Assembly: GCF_018861755.1 (NCBI RefSeq)
Contig: NZ_JAHLEF010000005.1
Span: 1 to 64,000, forward strand
DNA length: 64,000 bases
Source: Clostridium sp. CF012
GTDB lineage: Bacteria; Bacillota; Clostridia; Clostridiales; Clostridiaceae
Direction: 5' to 3'
The notes beneath the pieces are model-generated. The model saw only the letters and a list, made by a program, of their open reading frames with translations, was not told the DNA's origin and made no database searches. This document shows, one piece after another, positions 35,282 to 45,246 of the stretch. A program made the position numbers and the translations under genes. Numbering within the stretch: the stretch's first letter is position 1; each line of letters opens with the position of its first letter.

Positions 35282-36451
35282 CTATTTATCGAAAATTTGA
35301 TTTTCTAAACTTTTATTTAGCAGCAGATCTATAATGACATGTGCCATAGACTTTGCAGCTAATATAAGAGCTTTTTCACCAGGAGAAGAACCTGCAAGTT
35401 CTCTAAATTCAGGAGTATGATTTGATATTCTTGTAGGCTTTAAAGAGATATAAGGATTACATGTAGGCATTATCTGACTAACATCACCAAAATCTGTAGA
35501 ACCAAAATCATCAGGAAAACCTTCAATTATTTCCTCCCCTAGGTTTTCCAAGTTTTCTCTACACAAATTACCTATATATTTATCGAATATTCTAGCTTTG
35601 TATCCGGGTTTTTCCTCTATTTCAACCTTACATCCCGTAGCCAATGCTCCAGCTTGAATACAGTTTAAGACCTTTATTCGAAGGTCTTGTAAAGTAGAAT
35701 CCTCCATAGCTCTTATTTTATATTCAATTTCTGATATGGCAGGTATAGTTGCACCTGTTTCCATTTCGCCTGTAAAAACACCATGCATTCTAACATCTGA
35801 AGTGACTTGTTGTCTTAAACAAGCAACACTGTGAAAAAATATATTAGCAGCATCTAGTGCATTAACCCCTCTATGAGGACTACTTGCGGCATGAGAAGGT
35901 ACCCCAATATATCTTACCTTAAAAGCATGAGCTGCCAAACATCTACCAGCTATTCTACTAACTCCAGAAGTTGGGTGCATCATAATGGAAGCATTAATAT
36001 CTTTAAAAATACCTGCTTTTATTAACTCAACCTTACCACCTCCACCTTCTTCAGCTGGTGTTCCTATTATGCTAATATCCCCGCTAATCTTGAACATTTC
36101 CATAGCCTTTCCAAGTGCTAAAAATGCTCCAACAGCAGAAGTACTTATAATATTATGCCCGCACGCATGACCAAGTTTTGGTAAGGCATCGTATTCAGCC
36201 AAAATTGCATATTTATAATTATTATTTCCTTGTGTTATATTCGACTTAAATGCTGTTTCCAAATTTCCTATAGGTTTTTCTACATCATATCCTTTTTTTT
36301 CTATAAATTCTTTTAGCCAATTACTAGCCTTATATTCTTCATAAGCTAATTCAGGATTTTCGTGAATTTTTTTACTTAACTCTATCAATTCTGGTTTAAT
36401 ATTTTCTATATATATATTAATAAATTCCTTTACATCGCTATTATTGCTCAT
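35282..36451 (-). CDS. M20-family amidohydrolase/deacylase
   Basis: The 389-residue protein belongs to the M20D amidohydrolase group. It has metal-binding LPKLGHACGHN (about 92-102) and GTPAEEGGGGK (about 130), a dimerisation insert with PSHAASSPHRGVNALDA, and a late FGSTDFGDVS segment. Relatives remove acyl or aminobenzoyl groups from amino acids or dipeptides. It follows the mannose-family PTS genes on the same strand, so it may deacylate the imported substrate after phosphorylation. This function is inferred from position. A hairpin separates it from the IID gene. Confidence 0.85.
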   Translation of the reverse strand: MSNNSDVKEFINIYIENIKPELIELSKKIHENPELAYEEYKASNWLKEFIEKKGYDVEKPIGNLETAFKSNITQGNNNYKYAILAEYDALPKLGHACGHNIISTSAVGAFLALGKAMEMFKISGDISIIGTPAEEGGGGKVELIKAGIFKDINASIMMHPTSGVSRIAGRCLAAHAFKVRYIGVPSHAASSPHRGVNALDAANIFFHSVACLRQQVTSDVRMHGVFTGEMETGATIPAISEIEYKIRAMEDSTLQDLRIKVLNCIQAGALATGCKVEIEEKPGYKARIFDKYIGNLCRENLENLGEEIIEGFPDDFGSTDFGDVSQIMPTCNPYISLKPTRISNHTPEFRELAGSSPGEKALILAAKSMAHVIIDLLLNKSLENQIFDK

Positions 36452-36524
36452 ATTTTATCTCCTTCTTAATTTTATAATTTATCAACCCTTAAAGAGTAAA
36501 TTGATTAAACACATTTTACGTAGC

Positions 36525-36554
36525 GCTATGATATTTACTAACAAATATCATAGC
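36525..36554 (-). other. Intercistronic hairpin between PTS IID and M20 genes
   Basis: GCTATGATATTT (36525-36536) is perfectly complementary to AAATATCATAGC (36543-36554) with a 6-base loop. No T-run follows on the minus strand, so it is more likely an mRNA-stabilising or processing structure than a true terminator. Confidence 0.55.
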
Positions 36555-36594
36555 AAAGAGTATTTAACTATTTAATTTTTATATTTATAAGTAA

Positions 36595-37434
36595 TTAAAA
36601 TATTTTAAGGAAAGATGCTATTAATGAAAATGTCAATACTCCTAATAATATGGTTGTATATTTGATTTTTTTCTTAGTTATCAAATAATCAATAAAGAAA
36701 ACTAAACTCAGAGCTAAAATTCCGGGTAATATTTTGTCAAACTGAGACAGCAGAGTAGTTTCTTTACCACTAACCTTATATTTTACAATTGGCTCAAACT
36801 TAACAAATTGAGATGATAAGACACCCATCATGAATAATCCTAATACTCCAGCAAAGGATATTACTTGTTTAATCTTACCGCTCTTCAAGATTTCCATTAT
36901 GGATGCTTTTCCAACACGATAACCTAAAGACCAAAGTTGATAACTAATTGTCCATGTTATAAGGGGTATAACAACAATGGGCCCTATTGCTCCAACCATA
37001 GACCCCGATGCGGCTAGAGGAAGAAAAAACGCTAATACTATTGGTCTTATTGTTCCCCATGTTATTGTATCCCCAATTCCAGCTAATGGTCCCATGAAAC
37101 CAGTCTTTACATTTATTATCATCTCATCTGGAATTTCTTCTTCTGACATTGCCTTTTTTTCTTCCATAGCAATGGTTATACCGTGTATGAGACTTCCCCA
37201 AGTTCCTTCAGTATTGAAAAAAATTAAATTCCTTTTTAAGGCAGACTTTAAATCATCTTTATTTTTATATAATTTTTCTAATATTCTAGACATGCAACCT
37301 GCAAATGTAAGAGCTTGTAATCTTTCGAAGGAGTTAGATAACTCTACTGTATTAATCCAAACTAACCAGGACCTAAATATGTCTTTCTTTGTTAATAACC
37401 TATCTTTATTTTCTGCATTAATTTCTTGTTTCAC
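36595..37434 (-). CDS. PTS mannose/fructose/sorbose-family IID
   Basis: The 279-residue protein is a IID membrane subunit: RSWLVWINTVELSNSFERLQALTFAGCM at the N-terminus, GTWGSLIHGITIAMEE, GFMGPLAGIGDTITWGTIRPI and a C-terminal membrane part. It starts with GTG at 37434, overlapping the IIC stop codon by one base (TAGTG), so the two are translationally coupled. IIC and IID form the membrane channel for the sugar. Confidence 0.93.
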   Translation of the reverse strand: MKQEINAENKDRLLTKKDIFRSWLVWINTVELSNSFERLQALTFAGCMSRILEKLYKNKDDLKSALKRNLIFFNTEGTWGSLIHGITIAMEEKKAMSEEEIPDEMIINVKTGFMGPLAGIGDTITWGTIRPIVLAFFLPLAASGSMVGAIGPIVVIPLITWTISYQLWSLGYRVGKASIMEILKSGKIKQVISFAGVLGLFMMGVLSSQFVKFEPIVKYKVSGKETTLLSQFDKILPGILALSLVFFIDYLITKKKIKYTTILLGVLTFSLIASFLKIF

Positions 37435-38189
37435 TACATAATCCCTCCTTCTTCAGATGTTTTATTGCTGGTAAATAGCACATGAAGATAAGCAAAGAAA
37501 GCGCCAAAAACGGCTAAAGTAATTGTATTGACACCTGGTGCTATTCTAAATAATAAAAATCCTACAATAAAATAAGGAATCATTTGTTTTTTTCCTATTA
37601 CAGAAATAGTAATTGCAAATCCTAGTGCAGGTAAAATCCCGCCTGCCACTGATAGTCCATGAATAAACCATTCTGGGATTGACTTCATTACTACATTAAC
37701 TGCTGCTGGGCCATAGTAAATTGCTAATGTCATAGGTACAAAATAAATTAAAATTACTAGCAATGTTGGATAAAGATATGCTGCTCTTCTAATTCCTTTA
37801 ACATCTGCATTTTCAGCATATTTATCTGCCATATGTACAAAAGAAGCATTAAGTGTTCTCCTTATGTATTCTAATAATAAGCCTAATAATCCAACTGGAA
37901 CTGCTAGAGAAACAGCTACTTGTGGGTCTAATTTATTTATTATAGCAATTGGTATTGCTATAAAAGAAGCTACTGCCAAGTCAGATGGTATGTTTCCTCC
38001 TGGTGATATAAATCCTAAGTATATTGCTTGTAAAGCCGCGCCTATAATTATAGCTTGCTTAACATCTCCTAGTACTAGTCCAATTAAAAGCCCCACAAAC
38101 ATTGGCGAATTTTTAGGTATTGTGTACATTATATTTATTTTTACAAATATAAATAACACTCCGAGGATTACCGCTTGCACAATACTCAT
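37434..38189 (-). CDS. PTS mannose-family IIC
   Basis: The 251-residue protein is a IIC subunit: an early ALQAIYLGFISPGGNIPSDL motif (about 52-71), GLLLEYIRRTLNASFVHMAD and several membrane helices. AAAGGGGGAGC precedes the ATG. It lies 18 bases after the IIB gene and its stop overlaps the IID start. Confidence 0.93.
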   Translation of the reverse strand: MSIVQAVILGVLFIFVKINIMYTIPKNSPMFVGLLIGLVLGDVKQAIIIGAALQAIYLGFISPGGNIPSDLAVASFIAIPIAIINKLDPQVAVSLAVPVGLLGLLLEYIRRTLNASFVHMADKYAENADVKGIRRAAYLYPTLLVILIYFVPMTLAIYYGPAAVNVVMKSIPEWFIHGLSVAGGILPALGFAITISVIGKKQMIPYFIVGFLLFRIAPGVNTITLAVFGAFFAYLHVLFTSNKTSEEGGIM

Positions 38190-38207
38190 TATTGCTCCCC
38201 CTTTAAT

Positions 38208-38696
38208 TTAATTTTTAAAATATTTTTCAACAATTGACTGAAAGTCTATTTCCCTTTCATCAGGTAATATATGCAGTGTGATTTCTAAGCCTTCTTTTCT
38301 TAATTCCTGTAAACTATCTACTTCTTTCTGGCTTAATGTAATATTTTTATGTACAGTTGTTCTTCCTGGTGCAGAACCAATTCCACCAATTTGTAATTTT
38401 GTATATTTAAAACCTTCTTCCCAAGCCTTAACTACTTCATGTACTCCCTTAAATAAAAACATTATTTTATCCTTTTCGTTTTTACTCCAATTTTCAATAG
38501 TTTGTTCAATGGTATAAACATCAACTTTAACATTAGCTGGTGCTGCCATCTTATATACCTCGGCCATAAAAGAATCTTTAGCAAGAGTATCATCTACAAT
38601 AATTATTCTATTTGCTTGAGTTCTTTGAATCCATCTTGTTACAACTTGACCATGAATCAATCTACTATCAATTCTAACCAATACTTTTTCAGCCAC
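38208..38696 (-). CDS. PTS mannose-family IIB
   Basis: The 162-residue IIB protein has its phosphorylated histidine H15 in RIDSRLIHGQVV, followed by RIIIVDDTLAKDSF and a late QIGGIGSAPGRTTV. The GTG at 38696 is chosen because AAAGGGTG lies six to seven bases upstream; a GTG at 38705 touches that site. It transfers phosphate from IIA to the incoming sugar. Binding-site residues do not settle whether the substrate is mannose, an amino sugar or a glycosylated amine. Confidence 0.92.
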   Translation of the reverse strand: MAEKVLVRIDSRLIHGQVVTRWIQRTQANRIIIVDDTLAKDSFMAEVYKMAAPANVKVDVYTIEQTIENWSKNEKDKIMFLFKGVHEVVKAWEEGFKYTKLQIGGIGSAPGRTTVHKNITLSQKEVDSLQELRKEGLEITLHILPDEREIDFQSIVEKYFKN

Positions 38697-38712
38697 TAAT
38701 CTCACCCTTTCT

Positions 38713-39123
38713 TTATTTAATAAATTTACTTCTAATATTTTGAATAGAATTAATACCTGTAGTTTCTACCAGTTCACTTATCTCGTCTATATTGCCATTA
38801 TTATTTAACAGTACTTCTATAACCATTGCTAAATTCACTCCACTAATTATAGGGTAATCGTTATTTTTTAAAAAAGATGCGGATACATTAGAAGGGGTCC
38901 CTCCAAAAATATCAGTTAAAATTAATGTGTTTTTTCCTAACTCGATTAATTTAATCTCTACTTGATGTGTGAATTCTTCAAATCCCATGGTAGGATATAA
39001 CCCTAGTGCATGGATATCTTCGCTTTCTGGAACAAACATTTTAGAAACTTCTATTAATGATTCACCTAAATTTCCATGTGTTAGTAGTAAAATATTCCAT
39101 TTTTGATTAATGCTTATCTCCAC
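38713..39123 (-). CDS. PTS mannose-family IIA
   Basis: The 136-residue IIA protein has its phosphorylated histidine in ILLLTHGNLGES (H16) and a TDIFGGTPSNVSASFL segment. GTG at 39123 is preferred as start because GGGGGTG lies just upstream; an ATG at 39195 adds 24 unlike residues without a ribosome site. It is the first gene of the PTS unit. A promoter at 39277-39304 reads into it. Confidence 0.88.
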   Translation of the reverse strand: MEISINQKWNILLLTHGNLGESLIEVSKMFVPESEDIHALGLYPTMGFEEFTHQVEIKLIELGKNTLILTDIFGGTPSNVSASFLKNNDYPIISGVNLAMVIEVLLNNNGNIDEISELVETTGINSIQNIRSKFIK

Positions 39124-39276
39124 TTTATCACCCCCTATTATTTTATTTTTGGTCTTTTTCAGAGCCCTAGAAAGATTTGTCGATATTTTTAGCATATGAC
39201 ATTTTAGAATTTTTTTTCATAACTCCATAAATAATCACCTCAAACCTAACTTATTGAAAATTTCCTCCATATTTAT

Positions 39277-39304
39277 ATATTACTACACTTATATTAATAG
39301 TCAA
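39277..39304 (-). promoter_or_regulatory. Predicted promoter of the mannose-family PTS unit
   Basis: On the minus strand TTGACT (39299-39304), a 16-base spacer and TAATAT (39277-39282) precede the IIA gene. It is a sigma-A-type promoter, not the -12/-24 sigma-54 promoter often found for this PTS family. Confidence 0.5.
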
Positions 39305-39352
39305 GTCATTTTTTAGAATTTTCGCATAATTTGTACAAGTTATTTTTTTCAC

Positions 39353-39393
39353 AAAAAAAAAATTCAAACACATATTTTCAGCATGTGTTTGAA
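39353..39393 (-). terminator. Terminator of the RpiR gene
   Basis: TTCAAACACAT (39363-39373) pairs perfectly with ATGTGTTTGAA (39383-39393), and a run of nine T follows on the minus strand. It isolates the regulator from the PTS unit. Confidence 0.9.
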
Positions 39394-39407
39394 AAGTTTG
39401 AAAAATT

Positions 39408-40256
39408 TTAATATCTCTTGTTTGCTATAGCTTCCCTTATCTGTCCTAAAGCCTTATAATAATTATCTTTATCCTTTAGACAAGTACCTACAAACAAACA
39501 GTCTATAAGTGTTAATGCACTAATCCTAGACTCCATTGCCTCACTTTTCGATAAATTTTCTTTTCCATAGGATACGAGAACTACATCAGATACTTTTAAT
39601 ATAGGAGATTTGTAATTTGAAGTTATGGATATAATTTTCACGCCTTTGTCCTTGGCAATTCGCAGGTTCTCTACTAACTCCTTATTACTTCCAGTATTTG
39701 AAATAGCTATTATGCAATCATTTTCATCATACATTGAACTTACCATAGCTTGAAAATGAGAATCTGAATGAAATATGCAGTACTTACCTGTTCTCATAAA
39801 CTTATGATATGCATCAAGAGCTATTGCGGCTGAACCACCCATACCAAAAAAAGCTATTCTTTTCGCACTATGAATATAGCCTATAGCCTTATCTAACTCC
39901 TCACTGTCGTTTATTCTTAAAGTCTCATTAAGAGAACTTATTGTAGAATTAAATATCTTCTGCATTAAAACCAGACTATCATCATTCTCTTTTATTTGCT
40001 CATGTATATTTACAAGAGGCTTTACAATTTCACTAGCTATGCTTATCTTTAAATCCTGATATCCTTTAAACCCTAGTTTTTTACTAAGTCTAAACACCGT
40101 GGCTTCACCACATTTACAATTTTCAGCAAGTTCTGTAATAGATGAGTGAATAATATCCTTAGGGTTTTTAAGGATGTATTCCCCAACTCTCTTTTCCGCT
40201 CCTTTAAGTTCTGAATATATATTTCTTAAACTTTCTATACCGCCTACGTCATTCAT
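39408..40256 (-). CDS. RpiR/MurR-family regulator of the PTS unit
   Basis: The 282-residue protein has an N-terminal RpiR domain (VGEYILKNPKDIIHSSITEL, recognition helix GEATVFRLSKKLGFKGYQDL) and a C-terminal SIS domain (IAFFGMGGSAAIALDAYHKF, IAISNTGSNKELVENLR). It likely senses a phosphorylated sugar or amino sugar and controls the PTS genes that follow. AGGAG precedes the ATG at 40256; a 16-codon longer reading is unlikely. Confidence 0.9.
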   Translation of the reverse strand: MNDVGGIESLRNIYSELKGAEKRVGEYILKNPKDIIHSSITELAENCKCGEATVFRLSKKLGFKGYQDLKISIASEIVKPLVNIHEQIKENDDSLVLMQKIFNSTISSLNETLRINDSEELDKAIGYIHSAKRIAFFGMGGSAAIALDAYHKFMRTGKYCIFHSDSHFQAMVSSMYDENDCIIAISNTGSNKELVENLRIAKDKGVKIISITSNYKSPILKVSDVVLVSYGKENLSKSEAMESRISALTLIDCLFVGTCLKDKDNYYKALGQIREAIANKRY

Positions 40257-40471
40257 TATTTTATCTCCTAACAGTATTTTTGGCTTTATTAGCCACTTAA
40301 CCACACAAACTCTATTTCTATTATACTATAATATACCATATAATAGTAAATTGCGTAAGCAAAAAAACGCTATTGTACTATTTAAAGTACAATGCATTTA
40401 CAATTATCCCTTATTTTCCCACGACCCATATTAAATTATCTTTTAAGAATCTCGAAAAAGAATATTAATGA

Positions 40472-40513
40472 TAAAAAGCCCGAGAAAAATCATATAGATT
40501 ACTTCTCGGACTT
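40472..40513 (-). terminator. Terminator of the FtsX permease operon
   Basis: AAGCCCGAGAA (40476-40486) pairs with TTCTCGGACTT (40503-40513) with one G-T wobble. On the minus strand TTTTTAT follows. Confidence 0.75.
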
Positions 40514-40537
40514 ATTTATATATTTGTATTCTTAGTG

Positions 40538-43500
40538 TTATTCTGCATTTTTAAGTGATTCAATCATATCTATGTTCCCAAATTCTCTATACATAGCTAA
40601 GTTTACAATTATAGAAAAGGAAATTGTAATTAATACTGAATATAGAAAATAAATAGGATCAATGTGTCTCATAAACATCATTACGTTTGTTTCTGAAGTA
40701 TTTATTACAAAACTGTTTAAAAGTATGCCCACAGCTATTCCAGTTAAGCTTCCTATAACCGTTAATATGATATTTTCTCGGTATATATATAAGGCAAGCT
40801 CATTATTATAAAAACCTAAAAGCTTTATTGTAGACAGTTCTCTTTTTCGTTCATTTATATTTATATTTGTAAGATTATATATTACAACAAAAGCAAGAAC
40901 TCCTGCGGACACTATTAACACAAGCACCACTGAATTTATACTTTTTGTGGTTTTATTAAAATCAAAGTGCATGTTGTTTTTATAACTTATGGAGCCTACA
41001 TCTTTTATTGTTGTTAGTAACTTTGAGGTGCTATTTTCAGAGCTTTCTGTGGTGGATTTCAAAAGTCCATAAAACCCATTAAACTCCAGGTTACTCCCTG
41101 TTATTTTTTTGTAATAATCAGCACTCATATAAATATAATGTTGCACATAATGCTGGGTAATAGCTGTAATTTTAGCTTTTACCACTTTATCATTCAGGGT
41201 TATTTCAAAGGTATCTCCAATCTTTTTATCCATAAGCTTGGATAGTTTTTCAGTAATGATTACACCATCTTCACTTAGGTTCAGCGCGCTACCCTTCTTT
41301 GTAAGATTAATATAATTATTTAGCTTTTCCTTATGATCTGTAACCACCACGTAGGCATCTTCTCTACCAGATTTATCAACATCCACTGTTCCGTTCTTTG
41401 TATAGGTAAATAAAACTGATTTAACATTGGTATCTTCCATTATTTTTTTTTCTGTTATGACTTTCTGATTATACTCTATGTTTTTCTTAAGTGTTGACTG
41501 CATATCATATCTATATATATTCGTAAATTGACTTTCTACAGCACCTATTATTCCTGACTTAAGGCCAAAGCCTGTTATCATAAGGCCTGTGCAGGTAGCA
41601 ATTCCTATTACTGTCATGAAAAGTCTTTGTTTGTATCTAAATATATTTCTGGCAGTAACCTTTTTTGTGAAACTTAATCTTTTCCATATAAAAGTTACTC
41701 TTTCCAGCAATATAGTCTTACCAGCCTTTGGCGGCTTTGGTCTCATTAGTGATGCTGGCGCTTCTCTTAATTCTTCAAGAGTTGCCGCAACTGCTGCTAT
41801 CGTAGTAAAGAATATAGCTATTAATGAAGCCTGGAATGCTAGCCCAGTATTAAAGGGCGTTAATGAATTCGGAATAGAATAAAGTGAGCCATAGGCATTC
41901 ATAATAAGCGGTGGAAACAGTCTAAATCCAAAGGATACCCCTAATATACTTCCAGCTATACTGGCCGATAGTGCATATATTAAATAGTGTGAAACTATAG
42001 CCCCTCTTGAATATCCAAGCGCTTTGAAAGTTCCAATTTCAATTCTATTTTCTCCTACCATTCTTGTCATGGTTGTAAGACTAACTAAGGCTGCCACGAG
42101 GAAAAATATAAGTGGAAAGGCCTTACCTATATTGTCTATCCTATCACTATCTTGCCTATAGGTTTCATATCCCAGGTTAGCGCTTCTTCCAAGTACATAC
42201 CACTCTGGAGATTTAATATCTGCAATTTTGTCCTTATTTTTTTGAATTTCTAGTACAGCATCATTTATTTTAGCGTTGGCGCTTTCTTCTTCAGCCTTTA
42301 TTTTTTTCATGTTTGCAGCAATTTCTTTCTCAGCATCATCAAGCTTTTTGCTTCCTGCGTCTAGATCTTTCTTTGCCTTTTGCAGTAATCTTTCTTGCTT
42401 AATTAATTCATCCCGTCCCGCATCAATTTGTGATTGTGACTTATCAAAATTGGTCTTTAATATTTCAATATCAAAATAAGGCTTCACCTGATCTAACACA
42501 CCATTACTTTTTAATGAATTGTACATGGTATCAAAATCTTTTCCCTGGATGTTTTTTTCATATATTAGATTTATCCCATTAAACTGAGCGACATATATGG
42601 GATTAGTAGGGTCTGCATCTAATTGTTTTTTCGCATCTGCAACCTTTAATGCCATGGAGGATGATATACTATTTGCAGCTTGCACCTTCCCTATATTAAG
42701 TTTCTCTTGACTTGCAGTAAGTTGGTTTTTACCCTCTGCAATTTGAATTTCACCCTGAGCTTCTTTCTGATTAAAAATCTTTTGATTTCTTGCAAGTTCT
42801 ACTTTTCCCTGCTGGGTTTTAATTTTTGCATCATTTAATTTTTTATAGCCTTCTGCAAATTTATCTCCTGCTTCTTTTTTAGACAGGTTTATTTTCCCTT
42901 CCGCTGTATTTATTTTACTTTGAGCTTCTCCTACTACCTGCTCATACCTAACTTTATTTCTAATAACCCCAAGCTCTTTTAGCTTTTGTTCTATATCACC
43001 AGTTACATTTTTATATTCGCTATTTAATAAAAGGCTATCTTTTGACTCTACCTTATTAAGTTTAACATAAATTTCAGTATAAACTTCGTTCTTAAACACC
43101 TCAGGTTTAATATGTATAAACCCTCGAGTTGAGCCATTTCCAATAGAGCTTAGCTGCCTTTGAGCTGATAAATATAGAGGTGACAGTGAAGCTCCTACTA
43201 TTTTGAATTTACTTATTTTTAAGTCATCCCCTATTTTAGTATCTTTACCAGATTTAAGTTCTATCTCATCACCTATTTTAAATTTATTTTCGCTTAAAAA
43301 CCTTTCTTCTACTACGGCTTCATTATTATTTTCTGCTATTCTTCCTGAAACAATTTTCATCTTATTTATACCGTCTTCGTAGGGAATTGAATTAACATTA
43401 ATCACCAGTTCATGTTTGTCTTTTTCAACTATGGCATCTATTGAGTATGAACCCTCCACCTTTTTTACATCTTTTAGTTTTTCCACCTGTTTTACATCAT

Positions 43501-43711
43501 CCAATGTAAGCCCGAGTGTAGAAATCAATTTAAAATCCATAAACTCTGTTTCATTAAAATATGAATCTGCTGATGTTTTCATATCTGGACTAGTAGCGCG
43601 AACTCCAGCATAAAAAGCCACTCCCATTGCAATAATTATTACTATAGATAAAAACCTTGAAAGTGTGTGTTTAATATCTCTAAATAAATTCTTAAAAAAT
43701 GTTTTTTTCAT
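40538..43711 (-). CDS. Large FtsX-type ABC transporter permease with coiled-coil domain
   Basis: The 1057-residue protein begins with a membrane helix (about 17-38) and an extracellular MacB-like region. A long charged coiled coil of about 200 residues follows (around 255-500, many K/E/Q heptad-like stretches). The first FtsX four-helix unit, with FLVAALVSLTTMTRMV, starts near 540; another extracellular part and a second FtsX unit (about 940-1055) complete it. Such double-FtsX permeases with coiled coils act in efflux or lipid/peptide handling. The start at 43711 follows GGAG by eight bases. It follows the ATPase gene directly. Confidence 0.9.
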   Translation of the reverse strand: MKKTFFKNLFRDIKHTLSRFLSIVIIIAMGVAFYAGVRATSPDMKTSADSYFNETEFMDFKLISTLGLTLDDVKQVEKLKDVKKVEGSYSIDAIVEKDKHELVINVNSIPYEDGINKMKIVSGRIAENNNEAVVEERFLSENKFKIGDEIELKSGKDTKIGDDLKISKFKIVGASLSPLYLSAQRQLSSIGNGSTRGFIHIKPEVFKNEVYTEIYVKLNKVESKDSLLLNSEYKNVTGDIEQKLKELGVIRNKVRYEQVVGEAQSKINTAEGKINLSKKEAGDKFAEGYKKLNDAKIKTQQGKVELARNQKIFNQKEAQGEIQIAEGKNQLTASQEKLNIGKVQAANSISSSMALKVADAKKQLDADPTNPIYVAQFNGINLIYEKNIQGKDFDTMYNSLKSNGVLDQVKPYFDIEILKTNFDKSQSQIDAGRDELIKQERLLQKAKKDLDAGSKKLDDAEKEIAANMKKIKAEEESANAKINDAVLEIQKNKDKIADIKSPEWYVLGRSANLGYETYRQDSDRIDNIGKAFPLIFFLVAALVSLTTMTRMVGENRIEIGTFKALGYSRGAIVSHYLIYALSASIAGSILGVSFGFRLFPPLIMNAYGSLYSIPNSLTPFNTGLAFQASLIAIFFTTIAAVAATLEELREAPASLMRPKPPKAGKTILLERVTFIWKRLSFTKKVTARNIFRYKQRLFMTVIGIATCTGLMITGFGLKSGIIGAVESQFTNIYRYDMQSTLKKNIEYNQKVITEKKIMEDTNVKSVLFTYTKNGTVDVDKSGREDAYVVVTDHKEKLNNYINLTKKGSALNLSEDGVIITEKLSKLMDKKIGDTFEITLNDKVVKAKITAITQHYVQHYIYMSADYYKKITGSNLEFNGFYGLLKSTTESSENSTSKLLTTIKDVGSISYKNNMHFDFNKTTKSINSVVLVLIVSAGVLAFVVIYNLTNININERKRELSTIKLLGFYNNELALYIYRENIILTVIGSLTGIAVGILLNSFVINTSETNVMMFMRHIDPIYFLYSVLITISFSIIVNLAMYREFGNIDMIESLKNAE

Positions 43712-43713
43712 TT

Positions 43714-44418
43714 TTACCACTCCAATTTTTCTATGGACATTGGATTATTATTTTTAACTACACTTTCAACTTTACCGCTTCTTAATGTTATTATTTTGTC
43801 AGCAATAGGAGTTATAGCAGAATTGTGAGTAATAACTATAACTGTCATTCCATGTTTTTTCGATGTATCAGATAATAGCTTAAGTATTGATTTACCAGTA
43901 TTATAATCCAATGCACCTGTGGGTTCATCACAAAGAAGCAACTTAGGATTTTTAGCAAGGGCTCTTGCTATGGAAACTCTTTGTTGTTCTCCTCCAGAAA
44001 GTTGGGACGGAAAATTTTGCATCCTATCTTTAAGCCCTACATTAGTAAGTACATCCACAGGGTTCATTGGATTTTTACATATCTCAACTGCAAGCTCTAC
44101 ATTCTCGATCGCATTTAAATTTTGTACTAAATTATAAAACTGAAATACAAAACCTATTTCGTCACGTCTATACTTCGTAAGCATTTTTTTATTATATTCG
44201 CTTATCTCATTACCATCTACAAGAATATTTCCACTTGTAACCTGATCCATACCTCCTAGAAGGTTAAGTATTGTGGTTTTTCCTGCACCACTAGCGCCAA
44301 TAACCACTACAAATTCACCCTCTTCTATAGAAAATGAAACATCATCTACTGCTTTAATAATAACTTCTCCCATGTGATAAGTCTTTTTTACATTTTTTAG
44401 TTCTATAAAATTTTTCAT
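43714..44418 (-). CDS. ABC ATPase, MacB/LolD-type
   Basis: The 234-residue ATPase has Walker [12 protein letters not shown] (about 36-46), [15 protein letters not shown] signature, Walker [13 protein letters not shown] and H-loop VITHN. It belongs to the LolD/MacB subfamily that partners FtsX permeases. It lies 11 bases after the TetR gene, and its last codons contain the ribosome site of the permease gene, so all three genes form one operon. Confidence 0.93.
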   Translation of the reverse strand: MKNFIELKNVKKTYHMGEVIIKAVDDVSFSIEEGEFVVVIGASGAGKTTILNLLGGMDQVTSGNILVDGNEISEYNKKMLTKYRRDEIGFVFQFYNLVQNLNAIENVELAVEICKNPMNPVDVLTNVGLKDRMQNFPSQLSGGEQQRVSIARALAKNPKLLLCDEPTGALDYNTGKSILKLLSDTSKKHGMTVIVITHNSAITPIADKIITLRSGKVESVVKNNNPMSIEKLEW

Positions 44419-44429
44419 TTTTTTATCTC

Positions 44430-45035
44430 CTAATCATTATTTTCACAATCTAACTTGCCTTTAATATCACCATAAAATATATCTATTATATCAAGGATAA
44501 GCTTTCTAACTTCTCCACCATCCTCTTTTTCTCTAAGTATTATAGAGATACTCTCCACAAGATTATAGGACATAAGATATATAATAAAATTATTTTTAAG
44601 TTTTTTGCCCTGGAGTAATAGCTCATATTTCATTTTTTCAGATACTATTCTAGTTATGAAATCAACAAAGGTTTTTTTACAGTTTTCATACTTAGAACCT
44701 TCGCTTTTATTAAGTAATATTGTTATTTCTGTGCTGCTGCCTTTGAATATCTCCATTATTTTTTCCATTAATTCATAAAAGATTTCATCTGCCTTTTCGT
44801 TTATCTCCACTTTATTAAATTGATTAATGTAATCCATTAATCTTTCATACACAGAGCCAATCAATTTTTCATACAAATCATCCTTACTATGAAAATATTT
44901 ATAAAAATTTCCCACTGATGTTTGAGAATTCACAGCTATACCCCTTATAGATGTACCTTTGTATCCCATTTCTTTAAATTGCTTTAGCGCTTGTTCTACT
45001 ATATTTTTTCTGACTTCATATTTCAAATATTGCAT
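44430..45035 (-). CDS. TetR/AcrR-family transcriptional regulator
   Basis: The 201-residue protein has an N-terminal TetR helix-turn-helix (IVEQALKQFKEMGYKGTSIR, TSVGNFYKYFHSKDDLYEKL) and a helical ligand domain. It is the first gene of the ABC efflux operon and probably represses it until an effector such as an antibiotic or peptide binds. GGAGG-like sequence precedes the ATG. The effector is unknown. Confidence 0.9.
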   Translation of the reverse strand: MQYLKYEVRKNIVEQALKQFKEMGYKGTSIRGIAVNSQTSVGNFYKYFHSKDDLYEKLIGSVYERLMDYINQFNKVEINEKADEIFYELMEKIMEIFKGSSTEITILLNKSEGSKYENCKKTFVDFITRIVSEKMKYELLLQGKKLKNNFIIYLMSYNLVESISIILREKEDGGEVRKLILDIIDIFYGDIKGKLDCENND

Positions 45036-45154
45036 TAGAAAACCTCCGTTCTCTTTTGTAGTATACTCTTTTTAAAATAAAACTTCAATACCTATAATGG
45101 AAATTTTTATTACTTGACAACTATAATTACTGGAAATAGTATAAAGATATATTA

Positions 45155-45208
45155 AATAAAAAATATAAGCCCTAGAGCCAGAAGTTTACTTCTCACTCTA
45201 GGGCTTAT
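45155..45208 (-). terminator. Terminator of the DUF3798 transporter operon
   Basis: ATAAGCCCTAGAG (45165-45177) pairs with CTCTAGGGCTTAT (45196-45208), extended by GAAGT/ACTTC, and an ATTTTTTATTT run follows on the minus strand. Confidence 0.9.
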
Positions 45209-45246
45209 TTCTTTAATACAAGCTCTACTAATATAATTCTAACACA

